Assembly (NCBI RefSeq): GCF_003990915.1
Contig: NZ_BHXQ01000002.1
Span: 372,001 to 436,000 of the forward strand
Direction of reading: 5' to 3'
Length of the DNA: 64,000 nt
Source: Chryseotalea sanaruensis
GTDB taxonomy: Bacteria > Bacteroidota > Bacteroidia > Cytophagales > Cyclobacteriaceae
The notes under the pieces are model-generated. The model saw only the letters and a list, made by a program, of their open reading frames with translations, did not search any database and had not been told where the DNA came from. The position numbers and the translations under genes were made by a program. The first letter of the stretch is position 1; each line of letters starts with the position of its first letter. Below are positions 16,707-25,893 of the stretch, piece by piece.

Positions 16707-19700
16707 ATGAAAGCCACTAGAAATATTCAGCAGTCTCTGTTTTGTCTAACGCTAATTCTAGCATTTGCTTTTAATGCACATGCACAACAAAAAATCAACT
16801 TCGATAACGATTGGCGTTTTCATTTTGGGCATGCAAATGATCCTGAAAAGGATTTCAATTATAGCTTATCCACTATTTTTTCGAAATCCGGAAGTGCTGT
16901 TGGCACTGCTATTGACCCTAAATATAACGACAGCCTGTGGCGTAAACTAAATGTACCACACGATTGGGCTGTAGAGCTCCCTTTTGTTAACAAAGACAAC
17001 TTTGATGTTCAATCACATGGATACAAACCTGTTGGTGGTTTCTTTCCTGAAACCAGCATAGGTTGGTACCGCAAGCATTTCAATATAGATAAGTCAGATT
17101 CTGGCAGTCGATTTCAACTACAGTTTGATGGTATTTTTCGCAATGCCAGTGTGTGGGTAAATGGTTTCTATCTCGGTACAAATGATAGTGGCTATGTTGG
17201 CGTTACTTACGACATAACTGACTACATCTATTTCAAAAAAGAAAATGTTGTAGTGGTGCGAGTTGATGCCACTCAATACGAAGGCTGGTTTTATGAAGGT
17301 GCTGGCATTTATCGTCATATATGGCTTAATAAATTGAATAACCTGCATTTTGCAACAGGGGGAGTATTCGCTTACTCAACGGTTCAGGATAAGAATGCTA
17401 CCATCTCGATTGAAACAACTATTGAGAATCAAAATCTAGCTCCGGCCAATTGCACTGTTTTTTCTTACTTAACTGACCGTACTGGTAGAAAGCTTGCACA
17501 AACAAAAGAGCAGACGCTTAACCTGGCCGTTAATGCACAAGGCAAACTCATACAAAAAATTACAGTTAACAACCCAAGGCTATGGTCTTTGGAAGATCCT
17601 TATCTCTATAAACTGGTATCAGTTATTAAAAGCAATGGTAGCATTGTACACACCAACAAAGAGCGAATCGGTATTCGCACAATAAAGATTGATGCCAAGG
17701 AAGGTTTTTTTCTAAATGGAAAGCATATCAAATTATTAGGAACAAATAACCATCAAGATCATGCGGGGTTAGGTAGTGCCCTACCTGACTATTTACAATT
17801 CTACCGTATTCGTCTCCTAAAAAATATGGGTTCAAATGCATATCGTGCAAGTCACCATGCACCTACACCGGAGTTATTAGATGCCTGCGACAGTTTAGGT
17901 ATGCTTGTGATGAACGAACAGCGCTTATTGAACAGCAGTCCGGAGTATATGGATCAGTTTACTAGGTTAATCCTGCGAGACAGAAATCATCCTTCAGTAT
18001 TTATGTGGTCTATTGGCAACGAAGAAGGATGGATACAAACTAACTCAGTAGGTAAACGTATTGCCCAAACCTTGTTAGCTAAACAAAAAGAACTTGATCC
18101 TACACGAACCAGTATCTATGCTGCAGATCTTGCCAACGTTTTTAATGGTGTAAATGAAGTAAGTCCTGTCAGAGGTTTCAACTATCGTCAGTTTGCAGTA
18201 GCAGACTATCATCGCGATCATCCAACACAGCCTATTATTGGCACTGAGATGGGCAGCACCGTAACTACGCGTGGCATTTATCATAAAGACAGCATTCGTG
18301 CTTATGTGCCCGATCAGGATATAACAGCACCGTGGTGGGCTAGTAAAGCTGAAGATTGGTGGACACTGGCAGCTAATTCTAAATTTTGGTTAGGTGGTTT
18401 TATCTGGACAGGGCTGGATTATCGTGGAGAGCCAACACCTTATAAGTGGCCTAATATTAATTCGCATTTTGGTGTAATGGATGTATGTGGATTTCCAAAG
18501 AACATTTATTACTACTATCAAAGTTGGTGGACTAATCATGACATTCTTCACATCTCTCCACATTGGAATTGGCCTAATAAAAGAGGTGAGACTATCGATG
18601 TTTGGGTTAATTCAAATGCTGACGAAGTAGAGCTTTTCCTAAATGGAAAAACATTAGGTAAAAAAGTAATGCCGCGTAATAGTCATTTAAAATGGCCGGT
18701 TGTTTACGAGCAAGGTAAATTAGAAGCTATAGGTTATAAAAAAGGAAAAGTTTTAAAAACAAAAGTTGAAACAACCTGGCAACCATTTGAAGTGGTGTTA
18801 ACACCTTACAAAACAACCATGCTGGCCGATGGAAAAGATGCTACTGTTATCAACATTTCTATTATCGATAACCAAGGACGTGAAGTGCCTACGGCTGATA
18901 ACATGGTTCGCTTTGAAATAAGTGGTGATGCAAAAATTATTGGTGTTGGAAACGGAGACCCTAGCAGTCATGAGCCCGATAAATGTGAAGAAGGGCGTTG
19001 GCAACGCAGTGCTTTTAATGGCAAATGTCAGGTAATAATACAGGCCGGCACTAAGCCTGGTATTATCAGGTTTGAAGCAAAAGCAGCCGGGCTTTGGTCA
19101 GGTGCTACCGATATCATCACTGTGTCACCAGGAAGTGTTGCCTCAATAACACGAGATAAAACTTATGACCTGAGCGGTGAATCGGCCAAGGGTCGCGAAG
19201 TAACAAAAATGATGGGAGCAGACATTTCTTTTTTGCCTGAGTTAGAAGCACGAGGTATCAAATTTTCAGACAAGGGTGTTGAAAAAGATGCCATTCAGAT
19301 CTTGAAAGATCATGGTTTTAATTATGTACGCCTGCGCATCTTTAATAATCCTGCTCATGAAAAGGGTTATTCACCAGACAAAGGCTTTTGTGATTTGCAA
19401 AACACTTTAGTTATGGCAAAGCGCGTAAAGGCAGCGGGCATGAAGTTGCTATTGGATTTTCATTATAGTGATTATTGGGCTGATCCAGGCAAACAATATA
19501 AACCTGAGGCCTGGAAAGATTTAGGGTTTACCGATTTGAAAAAATCTGTTTACAGTTACACCAAAGAAGTAATGACCGCCTTGAAGGAACAGGGCACAAC
19601 ACCTGACATGGTGCAGGTAGGTAATGAAATTAATCACGGAATTATCTGGCCCGAAGGAAGTGTAAGTCATTTGGATAGTTTGGCACAACTCATACGTGCA

Positions 19701-20114
19701 GGAACCGCAGCCGTAAAAGCTGTTGATCCGACTGTAGTTATGATGCTACATGTTGCATTGGGCGGACAACATGATGAGTCTGCATTCTTTATTGATAACA
19801 TGGTGGCACGTGGTGTACAGTTTGATGTAATTGGCGAATCATACTATCCTAAATGGCATGGTACCTTAGATGATCTACGTGATAATTTAAATGATTTAGT
19901 GAAGCGGTATAATAAAGATGTGATTGTTGTAGAGTATTCCCATCGTAAAGAAGAGGTAAATAAAATTGCTTTTGAGGTAGAAGGTGGACGAGGAAAAGGT
20001 ACTTGCATTTGGGAACCTCTTAGTACATGGGAATCTATCTTTGATAAAGAGGGAAAATCAAACGAGCTTATTGAACTCTACGATGTCATGAGTAAGGCTT
20101 ATTTAAAAAAATAG
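16707..20114 (+). CDS. GH2-GH53 fusion: beta-galactosidase plus endo-beta-1,4-galactanase
   Basis: 1135 residues with a signal peptide (cleavage near AHAQ). The first ~800 residues are a GH2 glycosidase: sugar-binding jelly roll (PHDWAVELPF, WYRKHFNI), TIM barrel (LLGTNNHQDHAGLG), acid/base Glu439 in SIGNEEGW and nucleophile Glu514 in IIGTEMGS, then DUF4982-like and Ig-like domains (TMLADGKDATVI). Residues about 830-1135 are a complete GH53 galactanase: GADISFLPELEARG, FHYSDYWADPGKQ, acid/base Glu974 in VGNEINHG, nucleophile Glu1076 in VIVVEYSH. The protein could cut beta-1,4-galactan internally and trim galactose from the ends. A sugar symporter follows 45 bases on. No SusC/SusD pair is present. 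Confidence 0.93.
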   Translation: MKATRNIQQSLFCLTLILAFAFNAHAQQKINFDNDWRFHFGHANDPEKDFNYSLSTIFSKSGSAVGTAIDPKYNDSLWRKLNVPHDWAVELPFVNKDNFDVQSHGYKPVGGFFPETSIGWYRKHFNIDKSDSGSRFQLQFDGIFRNASVWVNGFYLGTNDSGYVGVTYDITDYIYFKKENVVVVRVDATQYEGWFYEGAGIYRHIWLNKLNNLHFATGGVFAYSTVQDKNATISIETTIENQNLAPANCTVFSYLTDRTGRKLAQTKEQTLNLAVNAQGKLIQKITVNNPRLWSLEDPYLYKLVSVIKSNGSIVHTNKERIGIRTIKIDAKEGFFLNGKHIKLLGTNNHQDHAGLGSALPDYLQFYRIRLLKNMGSNAYRASHHAPTPELLDACDSLGMLVMNEQRLLNSSPEYMDQFTRLILRDRNHPSVFMWSIGNEEGWIQTNSVGKRIAQTLLAKQKELDPTRTSIYAADLANVFNGVNEVSPVRGFNYRQFAVADYHRDHPTQPIIGTEMGSTVTTRGIYHKDSIRAYVPDQDITAPWWASKAEDWWTLAANSKFWLGGFIWTGLDYRGEPTPYKWPNINSHFGVMDVCGFPKNIYYYYQSWWTNHDILHISPHWNWPNKRGETIDVWVNSNADEVELFLNGKTLGKKVMPRNSHLKWPVVYEQGKLEAIGYKKGKVLKTKVETTWQPFEVVLTPYKTTMLADGKDATVINISIIDNQGREVPTADNMVRFEISGDAKIIGVGNGDPSSHEPDKCEEGRWQRSAFNGKCQVIIQAGTKPGIIRFEAKAAGLWSGATDIITVSPGSVASITRDKTYDLSGESAKGREVTKMMGADISFLPELEARGIKFSDKGVEKDAIQILKDHGFNYVRLRIFNNPAHEKGYSPDKGFCDLQNTLVMAKRVKAAGMKLLLDFHYSDYWADPGKQYKPEAWKDLGFTDLKKSVYSYTKEVMTALKEQGTTPDMVQVGNEINHGIIWPEGSVSHLDSLAQLIRAGTAAVKAVDPTVVMMLHVALGGQHDESAFFIDNMVARGVQFDVIGESYYPKWHGTLDDLRDNLNDLVKRYNKDVIVVEYSHRKEEVNKIAFEVEGGRGKGTCIWEPLSTWESIFDKEGKSNELIELYDVMSKAYLKK

Positions 20115-20159
20115 AAATACTTTAGAAGCTAACTTTTATCAACATTTATACCTGAACTC

Positions 20160-21851
20160 ATGGATCAGCTCTTACAGACCAGCGACTATATTGTTTTCCT
20201 TATCTATTTTGTTCTTGTTTCCTCCTACGGCCTGTGGGTTTACAATAGAAAAAAATCGGCTGAATCGTCCACCAAAGATTACTTTTTGGCAGAGGGTTCA
20301 CTAACCTGGTGGGCAATTGGCGCTTCTTTAATTGCTTCAAACATTTCTGCTGAACAATTCATAGGCATGAGTGGTGAAGGTTTCTTCGCTGGCATTGCCG
20401 TTGCTGCTTACGAATGGATAGCCGCCATTGCGTTAATCATTATTGCTGTGTGGTTTATTCCTGTTTATCTCAAAAACAAAATATACACCATGCCTCAGTT
20501 TTTGAAGCAGCGTTATAATGAAACAGTGGCCATTGTAATGGCTGTGTTTTGGTTGTTCTTATATGTTTTTGTAAACCTTACCTCCATACTTTATTTAGGT
20601 GCTATGGCCATTAGTGGTCTGGCTGGTGCTGAGTATTTTTATGCTATTGTGTTAGGGCTTGCTGCCTTTGCTTTTGTTATTACCATTGGGGGTATGAAAG
20701 TAATCGGTTATACCGATGTTATTCAGGTAGCAGTTCTTATACTAGGTGGTTTTGTAGCCGTCTATCTTGCGCTTTATACTGTTGATGAAGCCTTGAATCA
20801 GGGCAGTAGTGCCTTTAACGGATTCTTAACCCTCATGAAAAAAGCACCAGATCATTTCCATATGATTTTTGATAAACCAACAGCCAGCAGCAGTGGTGAT
20901 TATGTCAGTAAATACATCGCTCTTCCAGGTATCACCATGTATTTTGCCGGTCAGTGGATTGCTAATTTAAATTATTGGGGTTGCAATCAGTACATTACAC
21001 AACGCGCGCTTGGGGCAGATTTAAAAACAGCACGCAACGGTATCCTATTCGCAGGTTTTCTAAAGTTATTCATGCCTGTAATCGTTATGCTGCCTGGTAT
21101 TGCTGCATATGTTTTATACCAACATGGTTATTTCGATGGAGCGGTTTTTGATGGTAAAAAAGATGGAGCGTATTCTGCTATTTTAAGCTTACTGCCCGCA
21201 GGCATGAAAGGCCTTTCAGCTGCTGCTTTAACAGCCGCCATTGTTGCCTCACTGGCCGGTAAAGCCAATAGTATTTCAACCATTTTCACACTGGATATCT
21301 ACCACAATTACTTTAACAAAACGGCTAGTGAAAAACAATTGGTTTGGGTGGGTCGTGTTACTGTATTAGTAGCCATGCTTATTGCTATTTTCTGCACCTG
21401 GGATGATCTGTTGGGCATTGGTGGCGAGGGCGGATTCACCTTTATCCAAAAGTACACTGGCTTTATCAGCCCCGGTGTTTTTGCCATGTTTATACTTGGC
21501 ATGTTTTGGAAAAGAACAACTGGCACCGCAGCCATTGTTGGTGTGTTGTCAGGCTTTTTACTCTCTGTTTTTTTCAACAACTATGCACCCTCCGTTTTAG
21601 GTAACGAAACATTACTGTATACAGCCTATCCTGACGGTAAAGGTGGATTTGAGATACCCTTCCTCATCAACATGGGATGGTCATTTTTCTTTACGATGAT
21701 ATTAATGGTAGTGATCAGCTTGGCGGGGCCTAAGGTTAACCCCAAAGCTTTTGCGCTTGATAAAGCCATGTTTAAAGTAAGTCCATCCAACACCGTTTGG
21801 ATCACTATTATTTTAATGGTTGTTATAGCCTTGTATGCTAAGTTTTGGTAG
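20160..21851 (+). CDS. Sodium/sugar symporter, SSS (SglT-like) family
   Basis: 563 residues with about 14 hydrophobic segments. It shows the SSS-family signature near the first helices (SNISAEQFIGMSGEGF), the GMKVIGYTDVIQ segment in the middle, and the WIANLNYWGCNQYITQRAL motif seen in SglT-like sodium/galactose transporters. It would carry a monosaccharide, most likely galactose judged from the neighbouring GH2-GH53 enzyme, into the cell with sodium. It starts 45 bases after that gene on the same strand, so the two are probably one operon. Confidence 0.9.
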   Translation: MDQLLQTSDYIVFLIYFVLVSSYGLWVYNRKKSAESSTKDYFLAEGSLTWWAIGASLIASNISAEQFIGMSGEGFFAGIAVAAYEWIAAIALIIIAVWFIPVYLKNKIYTMPQFLKQRYNETVAIVMAVFWLFLYVFVNLTSILYLGAMAISGLAGAEYFYAIVLGLAAFAFVITIGGMKVIGYTDVIQVAVLILGGFVAVYLALYTVDEALNQGSSAFNGFLTLMKKAPDHFHMIFDKPTASSSGDYVSKYIALPGITMYFAGQWIANLNYWGCNQYITQRALGADLKTARNGILFAGFLKLFMPVIVMLPGIAAYVLYQHGYFDGAVFDGKKDGAYSAILSLLPAGMKGLSAAALTAAIVASLAGKANSISTIFTLDIYHNYFNKTASEKQLVWVGRVTVLVAMLIAIFCTWDDLLGIGGEGGFTFIQKYTGFISPGVFAMFILGMFWKRTTGTAAIVGVLSGFLLSVFFNNYAPSVLGNETLLYTAYPDGKGGFEIPFLINMGWSFFFTMILMVVISLAGPKVNPKAFALDKAMFKVSPSNTVWITIILMVVIALYAKFW

Positions 21852-21884
21852 CTCATTTAACACATAAGTATTAACCAAATTCTA

Positions 21885-21892
21885 TACTTTTG
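21885..21892 (+). promoter_or_regulatory. -7 promoter element TACTTTTG for fumC
   Basis: An exact TAnnTTTG match 24 bases upstream of the fumC ATG. A clear TTG at -33 is not seen. It separates fumC from the upstream symporter transcript. Confidence 0.55.
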
Positions 21893-21916
21893 CCATCATC
21901 TAAAATTTAAAACACT

Positions 21917-23317
21917 ATGAGTTTCCGCATCGAGAAAGATACCATGGGCGAAGTACAAGTACCCTCCGATAAATATTGGGGTGCACAAACTGAACGCTCT
22001 CGCAATAATTTTAAAATTGGCCCTGAGGCCAGTATGCCTAAAGAAATTATTTACGCATTTGCCTACCTCAAAAATGCTGCAGCTCAGGCCAACCATGAAC
22101 TCGGTGTGCTAGCCGCAGATAAAAAGGATCTTATCGCAAAAGTTTGTGATGAAATATTAGCGGGCAAACTCGATGGTGAATTCCCATTGGTAATCTGGCA
22201 GACCGGTTCTGGTACACAAAGCAATATGAATGTAAACGAAGTTATCGCTTACCGTGCCCATGTGCTAAGTGGTGGTAAACTGACTGACGATAAAAAGGTG
22301 CTACACCCTAATGATGATGTAAATAAATCACAGTCCTCTAACGATACCTTTCCAACAGCCATGCACATTGCAGCTTATAAGCAAGTGATGGAGGTTACCC
22401 TGCCGGGAATGGAAAAACTTCGCGATACTTTAGCCAAGAAAGCAACTGAATACAACAACATCGTAAAGACTGGCCGTACCCACTTCATGGATGCTACACC
22501 GCTAACTTTAGGTCAGGAGTTTTCAGGGTATGTTCAGCAGATTACTAACAGCATTCGTACCATTAAAAATGCACTAGAGATTGTATGTGAATTAGCGCTT
22601 GGTGGTACTGCTGTAGGCACAGGTTTAAATACACCAAAAGGCTACGATGTATTAGTGGCTAAAAAAATTGCTGATCTTACTGGCTATCCCTTTATAACTG
22701 CTCCTAATAAATTTGAAGCCCTTGCCGCACATGATGGCATGGTGGAATTATCAGGTGCATTAAAGCGTGCAGCAGTGGCTTTAATGAAAGTTGCCAACGA
22801 TATCCGCATGTTAAGCTCTGGTCCTCGCAGTGGTATTGGTGAAATTATCATTCCTGATAATGAACCGGGTTCATCTATAATGCCTGGCAAAGTAAATCCT
22901 ACACAGCCCGAAGCACTTACTATGGTTTGTGCACAAGTAATGGGAAATGATGTAGCTGTTTCCATAGGCGGCTCAATGGGGCATTTCGAATTAAATGTAT
23001 TTAAGCCAGTAATTGCTGCCAACGTATTACAATCTGCCCGCTTGATTGGTGATGCCTGTGTTTCCTTTAATGATAAATGTGCAGTTGGTATTGAGCCTAA
23101 CCTGGCCATCATCAAGCAGCACATGGAAAACTCTTTGATGTTAGTAACGGCTCTAAACACGCACATTGGATACGAAAATGCTGCCAAAATTGCCAAGACT
23201 GCCCACAAAGAAAACAAGACCTTGCGTCAAGCTGCAGTTGACCTAGGTTTGGTAACAAATGAACAATTTGACCAATGGGTAAGACCTGAAAAAATGGTGG
23301 GTAGCCTAGATAAATAA
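21917..23317 (+). CDS. fumC: Class II fumarate hydratase
   Basis: 466 residues, the usual class II length. It starts [28 protein letters not shown] and has the superfamily signature [15 protein letters not shown] at about residue 318, the substrate region [14 protein letters not shown] and the catalytic-loop [13 protein letters not shown]. It interconverts fumarate and malate in the TCA cycle without an Fe-S cluster. A Bacteroidota promoter lies just upstream. The gene is followed by a short intergenic hairpin (AGACCT 23346-23351 with AGGTCT 23362-23367), which lacks a T tract. Confidence 0.96.
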   Translation: MSFRIEKDTMGEVQVPSDKYWGAQTERSRNNFKIGPEASMPKEIIYAFAYLKNAAAQANHELGVLAADKKDLIAKVCDEILAGKLDGEFPLVIWQTGSGTQSNMNVNEVIAYRAHVLSGGKLTDDKKVLHPNDDVNKSQSSNDTFPTAMHIAAYKQVMEVTLPGMEKLRDTLAKKATEYNNIVKTGRTHFMDATPLTLGQEFSGYVQQITNSIRTIKNALEIVCELALGGTAVGTGLNTPKGYDVLVAKKIADLTGYPFITAPNKFEALAAHDGMVELSGALKRAAVALMKVANDIRMLSSGPRSGIGEIIIPDNEPGSSIMPGKVNPTQPEALTMVCAQVMGNDVAVSIGGSMGHFELNVFKPVIAANVLQSARLIGDACVSFNDKCAVGIEPNLAIIKQHMENSLMLVTALNTHIGYENAAKIAKTAHKENKTLRQAAVDLGLVTNEQFDQWVRPEKMVGSLDK

Positions 23318-23405
23318 GATCAAATTAATGTGCCGGTTTTACGCAAGACCTACTCACTAAAAGGTCTGATGTACGGCCGGTACTTAGTATTTAAAAATAT
23401 TTTGT

Positions 23406-23413
23406 ACTTTTAT
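23406..23413 (+). promoter_or_regulatory. Probable -7 promoter element (TACTTTTA)
   Basis: One mismatch to TAnnTTTG, 23 bases before the ATG at 23436. The spacing matches the better examples in this window. Confidence 0.35.
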
Positions 23414-23435
23414 TACTGATTAAACCAAACGCACA

Positions 23436-24083
23436 ATGAAAAACAGACTAGTATTATTTTTTTGTCTGGCGTTAATGGCGGCCTCCACAGCCAGCTTCGC
23501 GCAACTATCCAAGAAGGAAAAGAAGGAGTGGAAAAAGAAAGCCAAAGAATACGCTAAGAATCCCGAGGTTCTTAAAACGCTTACTGAGGACAAGCAGGTT
23601 GCTGATAATTCAGTAGGTGACTTAACCAATCAGGTAAAGTCTCTTCAAAGCCAGTTGGCTCCAAAAGATGCTAGAATAACAGAATTGGAAGATGAGCTTT
23701 CACGCGCCAACAGCCAACTGTCTGCCACGCGTGCAGAATTAGCTCAAATGAAATCTTCTCCGGCCGCTCCAGCACCTATGGATTTCTCAAAAGGTGTGGT
23801 TTTCAAGGTTCAGATCGGAGCCTTCAAAAACAAAGATTTATCAAAGTACTTCGAGAACAACCCGAACTTTGGTGGTGAAGCTGCTAAAGGTGAGGCTGAT
23901 CCTCAGAAGTTAACCATCGGTGTTTTCCGCGATTATTGGGAAGCTGATACTTTTAAAAAATACATGCGCGAAATGGGTGTGAAGGATGCCTGGATCGTTC
24001 CTTACAGAGATGGTCAGCGCGTTGAAATTAAAGACGTACTTGAGGGCGTAACTACAGATAAACCTGCAGAAGCCACCAATTAA
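23436..24083 (+). CDS. Exported coiled-coil protein with a SPOR-like C-terminal domain
   Basis: 215 residues. The signal peptide (MKNRLVLFFCLALMAASTAS) ends near FAQ. Residues 24-45 are very rich in Lys/Glu (KKEKKEWKKKAKEYAKN), and residues about 55-105 form a coiled coil (LTNQVKSLQSQL, ITELEDELSRANSQL). After an Ala/Pro linker, residues 125-200 (VVFKVQIGAFKNKDLS ... YWEADTFKKYMREMGV ... WIVPYRDGQRV) resemble a SPOR domain, which binds denuded peptidoglycan glycans. It is likely periplasmic and cell-wall associated. A bidirectional-looking terminator follows the stop. Confidence 0.8.
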   Translation: MKNRLVLFFCLALMAASTASFAQLSKKEKKEWKKKAKEYAKNPEVLKTLTEDKQVADNSVGDLTNQVKSLQSQLAPKDARITELEDELSRANSQLSATRAELAQMKSSPAAPAPMDFSKGVVFKVQIGAFKNKDLSKYFENNPNFGGEAAKGEADPQKLTIGVFRDYWEADTFKKYMREMGVKDAWIVPYRDGQRVEIKDVLEGVTTDKPAEATN

Positions 24084-24101
24084 TAATCTACTCGACAAAA
24101 G

Positions 24102-24138
24102 AAATGGCGGTGTCACAAAATGACACCGCTATTTTTTT
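24102..24138 (+). terminator. Strong intrinsic terminator
   Basis: GCGGTGTCA (24107-24115) pairs perfectly with TGACACCGC (24121-24129) around a five-base loop. The stem extends by further A-T and G-T pairs and is followed by seven T. Confidence 0.9.
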
Positions 24139-24187
24139 ATACTTGTACCAGCATTCCACTAAACTGGTTCTCTCCTAAATACTTGTC

Positions 24188-25891
24188 ATGCAAAAACGCT
24201 GGGTTAAAAAAGCTGCACCATCAGAAGATCAGGTAAAAGCATTAAGCCAGACGCTTAACATTAACCCACTGTTAGCAAGTATTCTAATTCAAAGAGATAT
24301 TGATACTTATGAAAAGGCAAAGGCGTTCTTCAGACCAACGCTAGATGATCTTCATAATCCATTCCTCATGCAGGATATGGAAAAAGCCATTGAGCGTTTA
24401 CACAAAGCCATCAGAGCAGAAGAAAAAATTCTGATTTATGGTGATTATGATGTTGACGGCACTACAGCTGTTGCTGTGGTTTTTAGTTATTTGTTTAGTT
24501 TTTACAAGCACTGCGAATATTATGTACCTGACCGCTACAGTGAAGGTTATGGCGTTTCACAAGCAGGTATTGAATATGCGGCTGCAAACGGTATGACACT
24601 TATTATTACGCTTGATTGTGGAATTAAAGCTTCTGATAAAGTAACACTGGCAGATTCGCATGGTATTGATTTCATTATCTGCGATCATCACTTGCCCGAT
24701 GCCAATATACCAACTGCTATTGCAGTACTCGATCCTAAACGTGAAGACTGCACCTATCCTTACACAGAATTAAGTGGTTGTGGCCTTGGTTTTAAGTTCA
24801 TACAAGCTTATGCACAAAAGCATCGTGACGAGGAAGAGGTTTTTCAATACCTCGATATGGTTGCCGTTAGCATTGCCTCTGATATTGTACCCATTACCGG
24901 AGAAAATCGGGTGTTAACTGTTTTTGGTTTAAAGAAACTAAACGAAAATCCTTCACCAGGGCTAAAGGCTTTGAAAGAGATTTCAGCCATTCGTAATGAG
25001 CTTGATGTTTCCGGTATTGTATTCACCATTGGCCCTCGCATAAATGCTGCCGGTCGTATTGCACATGCTACAGGTGCTGTTAAACTTTTAATTGCTTCAA
25101 CCGAACAAGAGGCACTTGATCTCGCCTTTGCGATTAATGAAAAAAATGATCAACGCAGGGTTGTAGACCTCGATATAACTGGCGAAGCATTGGCCATGAT
25201 TGAAGCGGATGAAAGAATAAAAAATGCGAACTCAACTGTTTTATATAAGAGCACCTGGAGCAAAGGTGTAATTGGCATTGTCGCCTCGCGTTGTATTGAA
25301 AAATATTACAGACCTACTATTATTCTAACTGAATCCAATGATAAAATAACAGGCTCAGCCAGAAGTGTGCATGGCTTTGACTTATATGAAGCTATAGAAG
25401 CATGTGGTGACTTACTCGATAAGTTTGGTGGCCACCGCCATGCGGCAGGATTAACTTTAGATCATGAAAATTTAGATGCTTTTATTCAGCGTTTTGAAGA
25501 AGTGGTTAGTGCAAGAGTAACTGACGAAATGAAAAGCCCTGTGATAGATATAGACGCTGAAATACAACTCGATACTATTACCCCCAAATTTTTAAACATA
25601 CTAAAACAAATGGCTCCCTTCGGGCCAGAAAATCTAAACCCTGTTTTTGAAGCGCATCATTTACATATTGCGCACTCACTTTCCGCCTTTAAAGATAGAC
25701 ACATACGCTTTTTTGTTAAGCAAGAAAACACCAGTAACGTGTTGGCCGTTGTTGGTTTTGATATGATTAAACATTACGAAAGCTTAGTTAGTGGTAAACA
25801 TTTTAGCATGGCTTTTACTGTTGAAGAGAACGTCTTCAATGGAAACACCAGCATTCAATTGAAAATCAAAGATCTGTTGGTTAACGACTAA
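24188..25891 (+). CDS. recJ: Single-stranded-DNA-specific 5'-3' exonuclease RecJ
   Basis: 567 residues. DHH-family motifs are present in order: YGDYDVDGTTAVAV (motif I), LDCGIKAS (II), CDHHLPDAN (III, the DHH), LDPKREDC (IV), then the DHHA1-domain motif DKFGGHRHAAGLTL. The metal-binding Asp and His residues all appear intact. RecJ degrades single-stranded DNA in recombinational repair and mismatch correction. The stop codon is two bases from the stop of the convergent permease gene. No terminator is visible between them. Confidence 0.95.
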   Translation: MQKRWVKKAAPSEDQVKALSQTLNINPLLASILIQRDIDTYEKAKAFFRPTLDDLHNPFLMQDMEKAIERLHKAIRAEEKILIYGDYDVDGTTAVAVVFSYLFSFYKHCEYYVPDRYSEGYGVSQAGIEYAAANGMTLIITLDCGIKASDKVTLADSHGIDFIICDHHLPDANIPTAIAVLDPKREDCTYPYTELSGCGLGFKFIQAYAQKHRDEEEVFQYLDMVAVSIASDIVPITGENRVLTVFGLKKLNENPSPGLKALKEISAIRNELDVSGIVFTIGPRINAAGRIAHATGAVKLLIASTEQEALDLAFAINEKNDQRRVVDLDITGEALAMIEADERIKNANSTVLYKSTWSKGVIGIVASRCIEKYYRPTIILTESNDKITGSARSVHGFDLYEAIEACGDLLDKFGGHRHAAGLTLDHENLDAFIQRFEEVVSARVTDEMKSPVIDIDAEIQLDTITPKFLNILKQMAPFGPENLNPVFEAHHLHIAHSLSAFKDRHIRFFVKQENTSNVLAVVGFDMIKHYESLVSGKHFSMAFTVEENVFNGNTSIQLKIKDLLVND

Positions 25892-25893
25892 TG

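Noticed and set aside
22684..23217. 177-codon leftward frame inside fumC
   Set aside because: fumC is complete and conserved throughout this stretch, so the frame is an antisense shadow.
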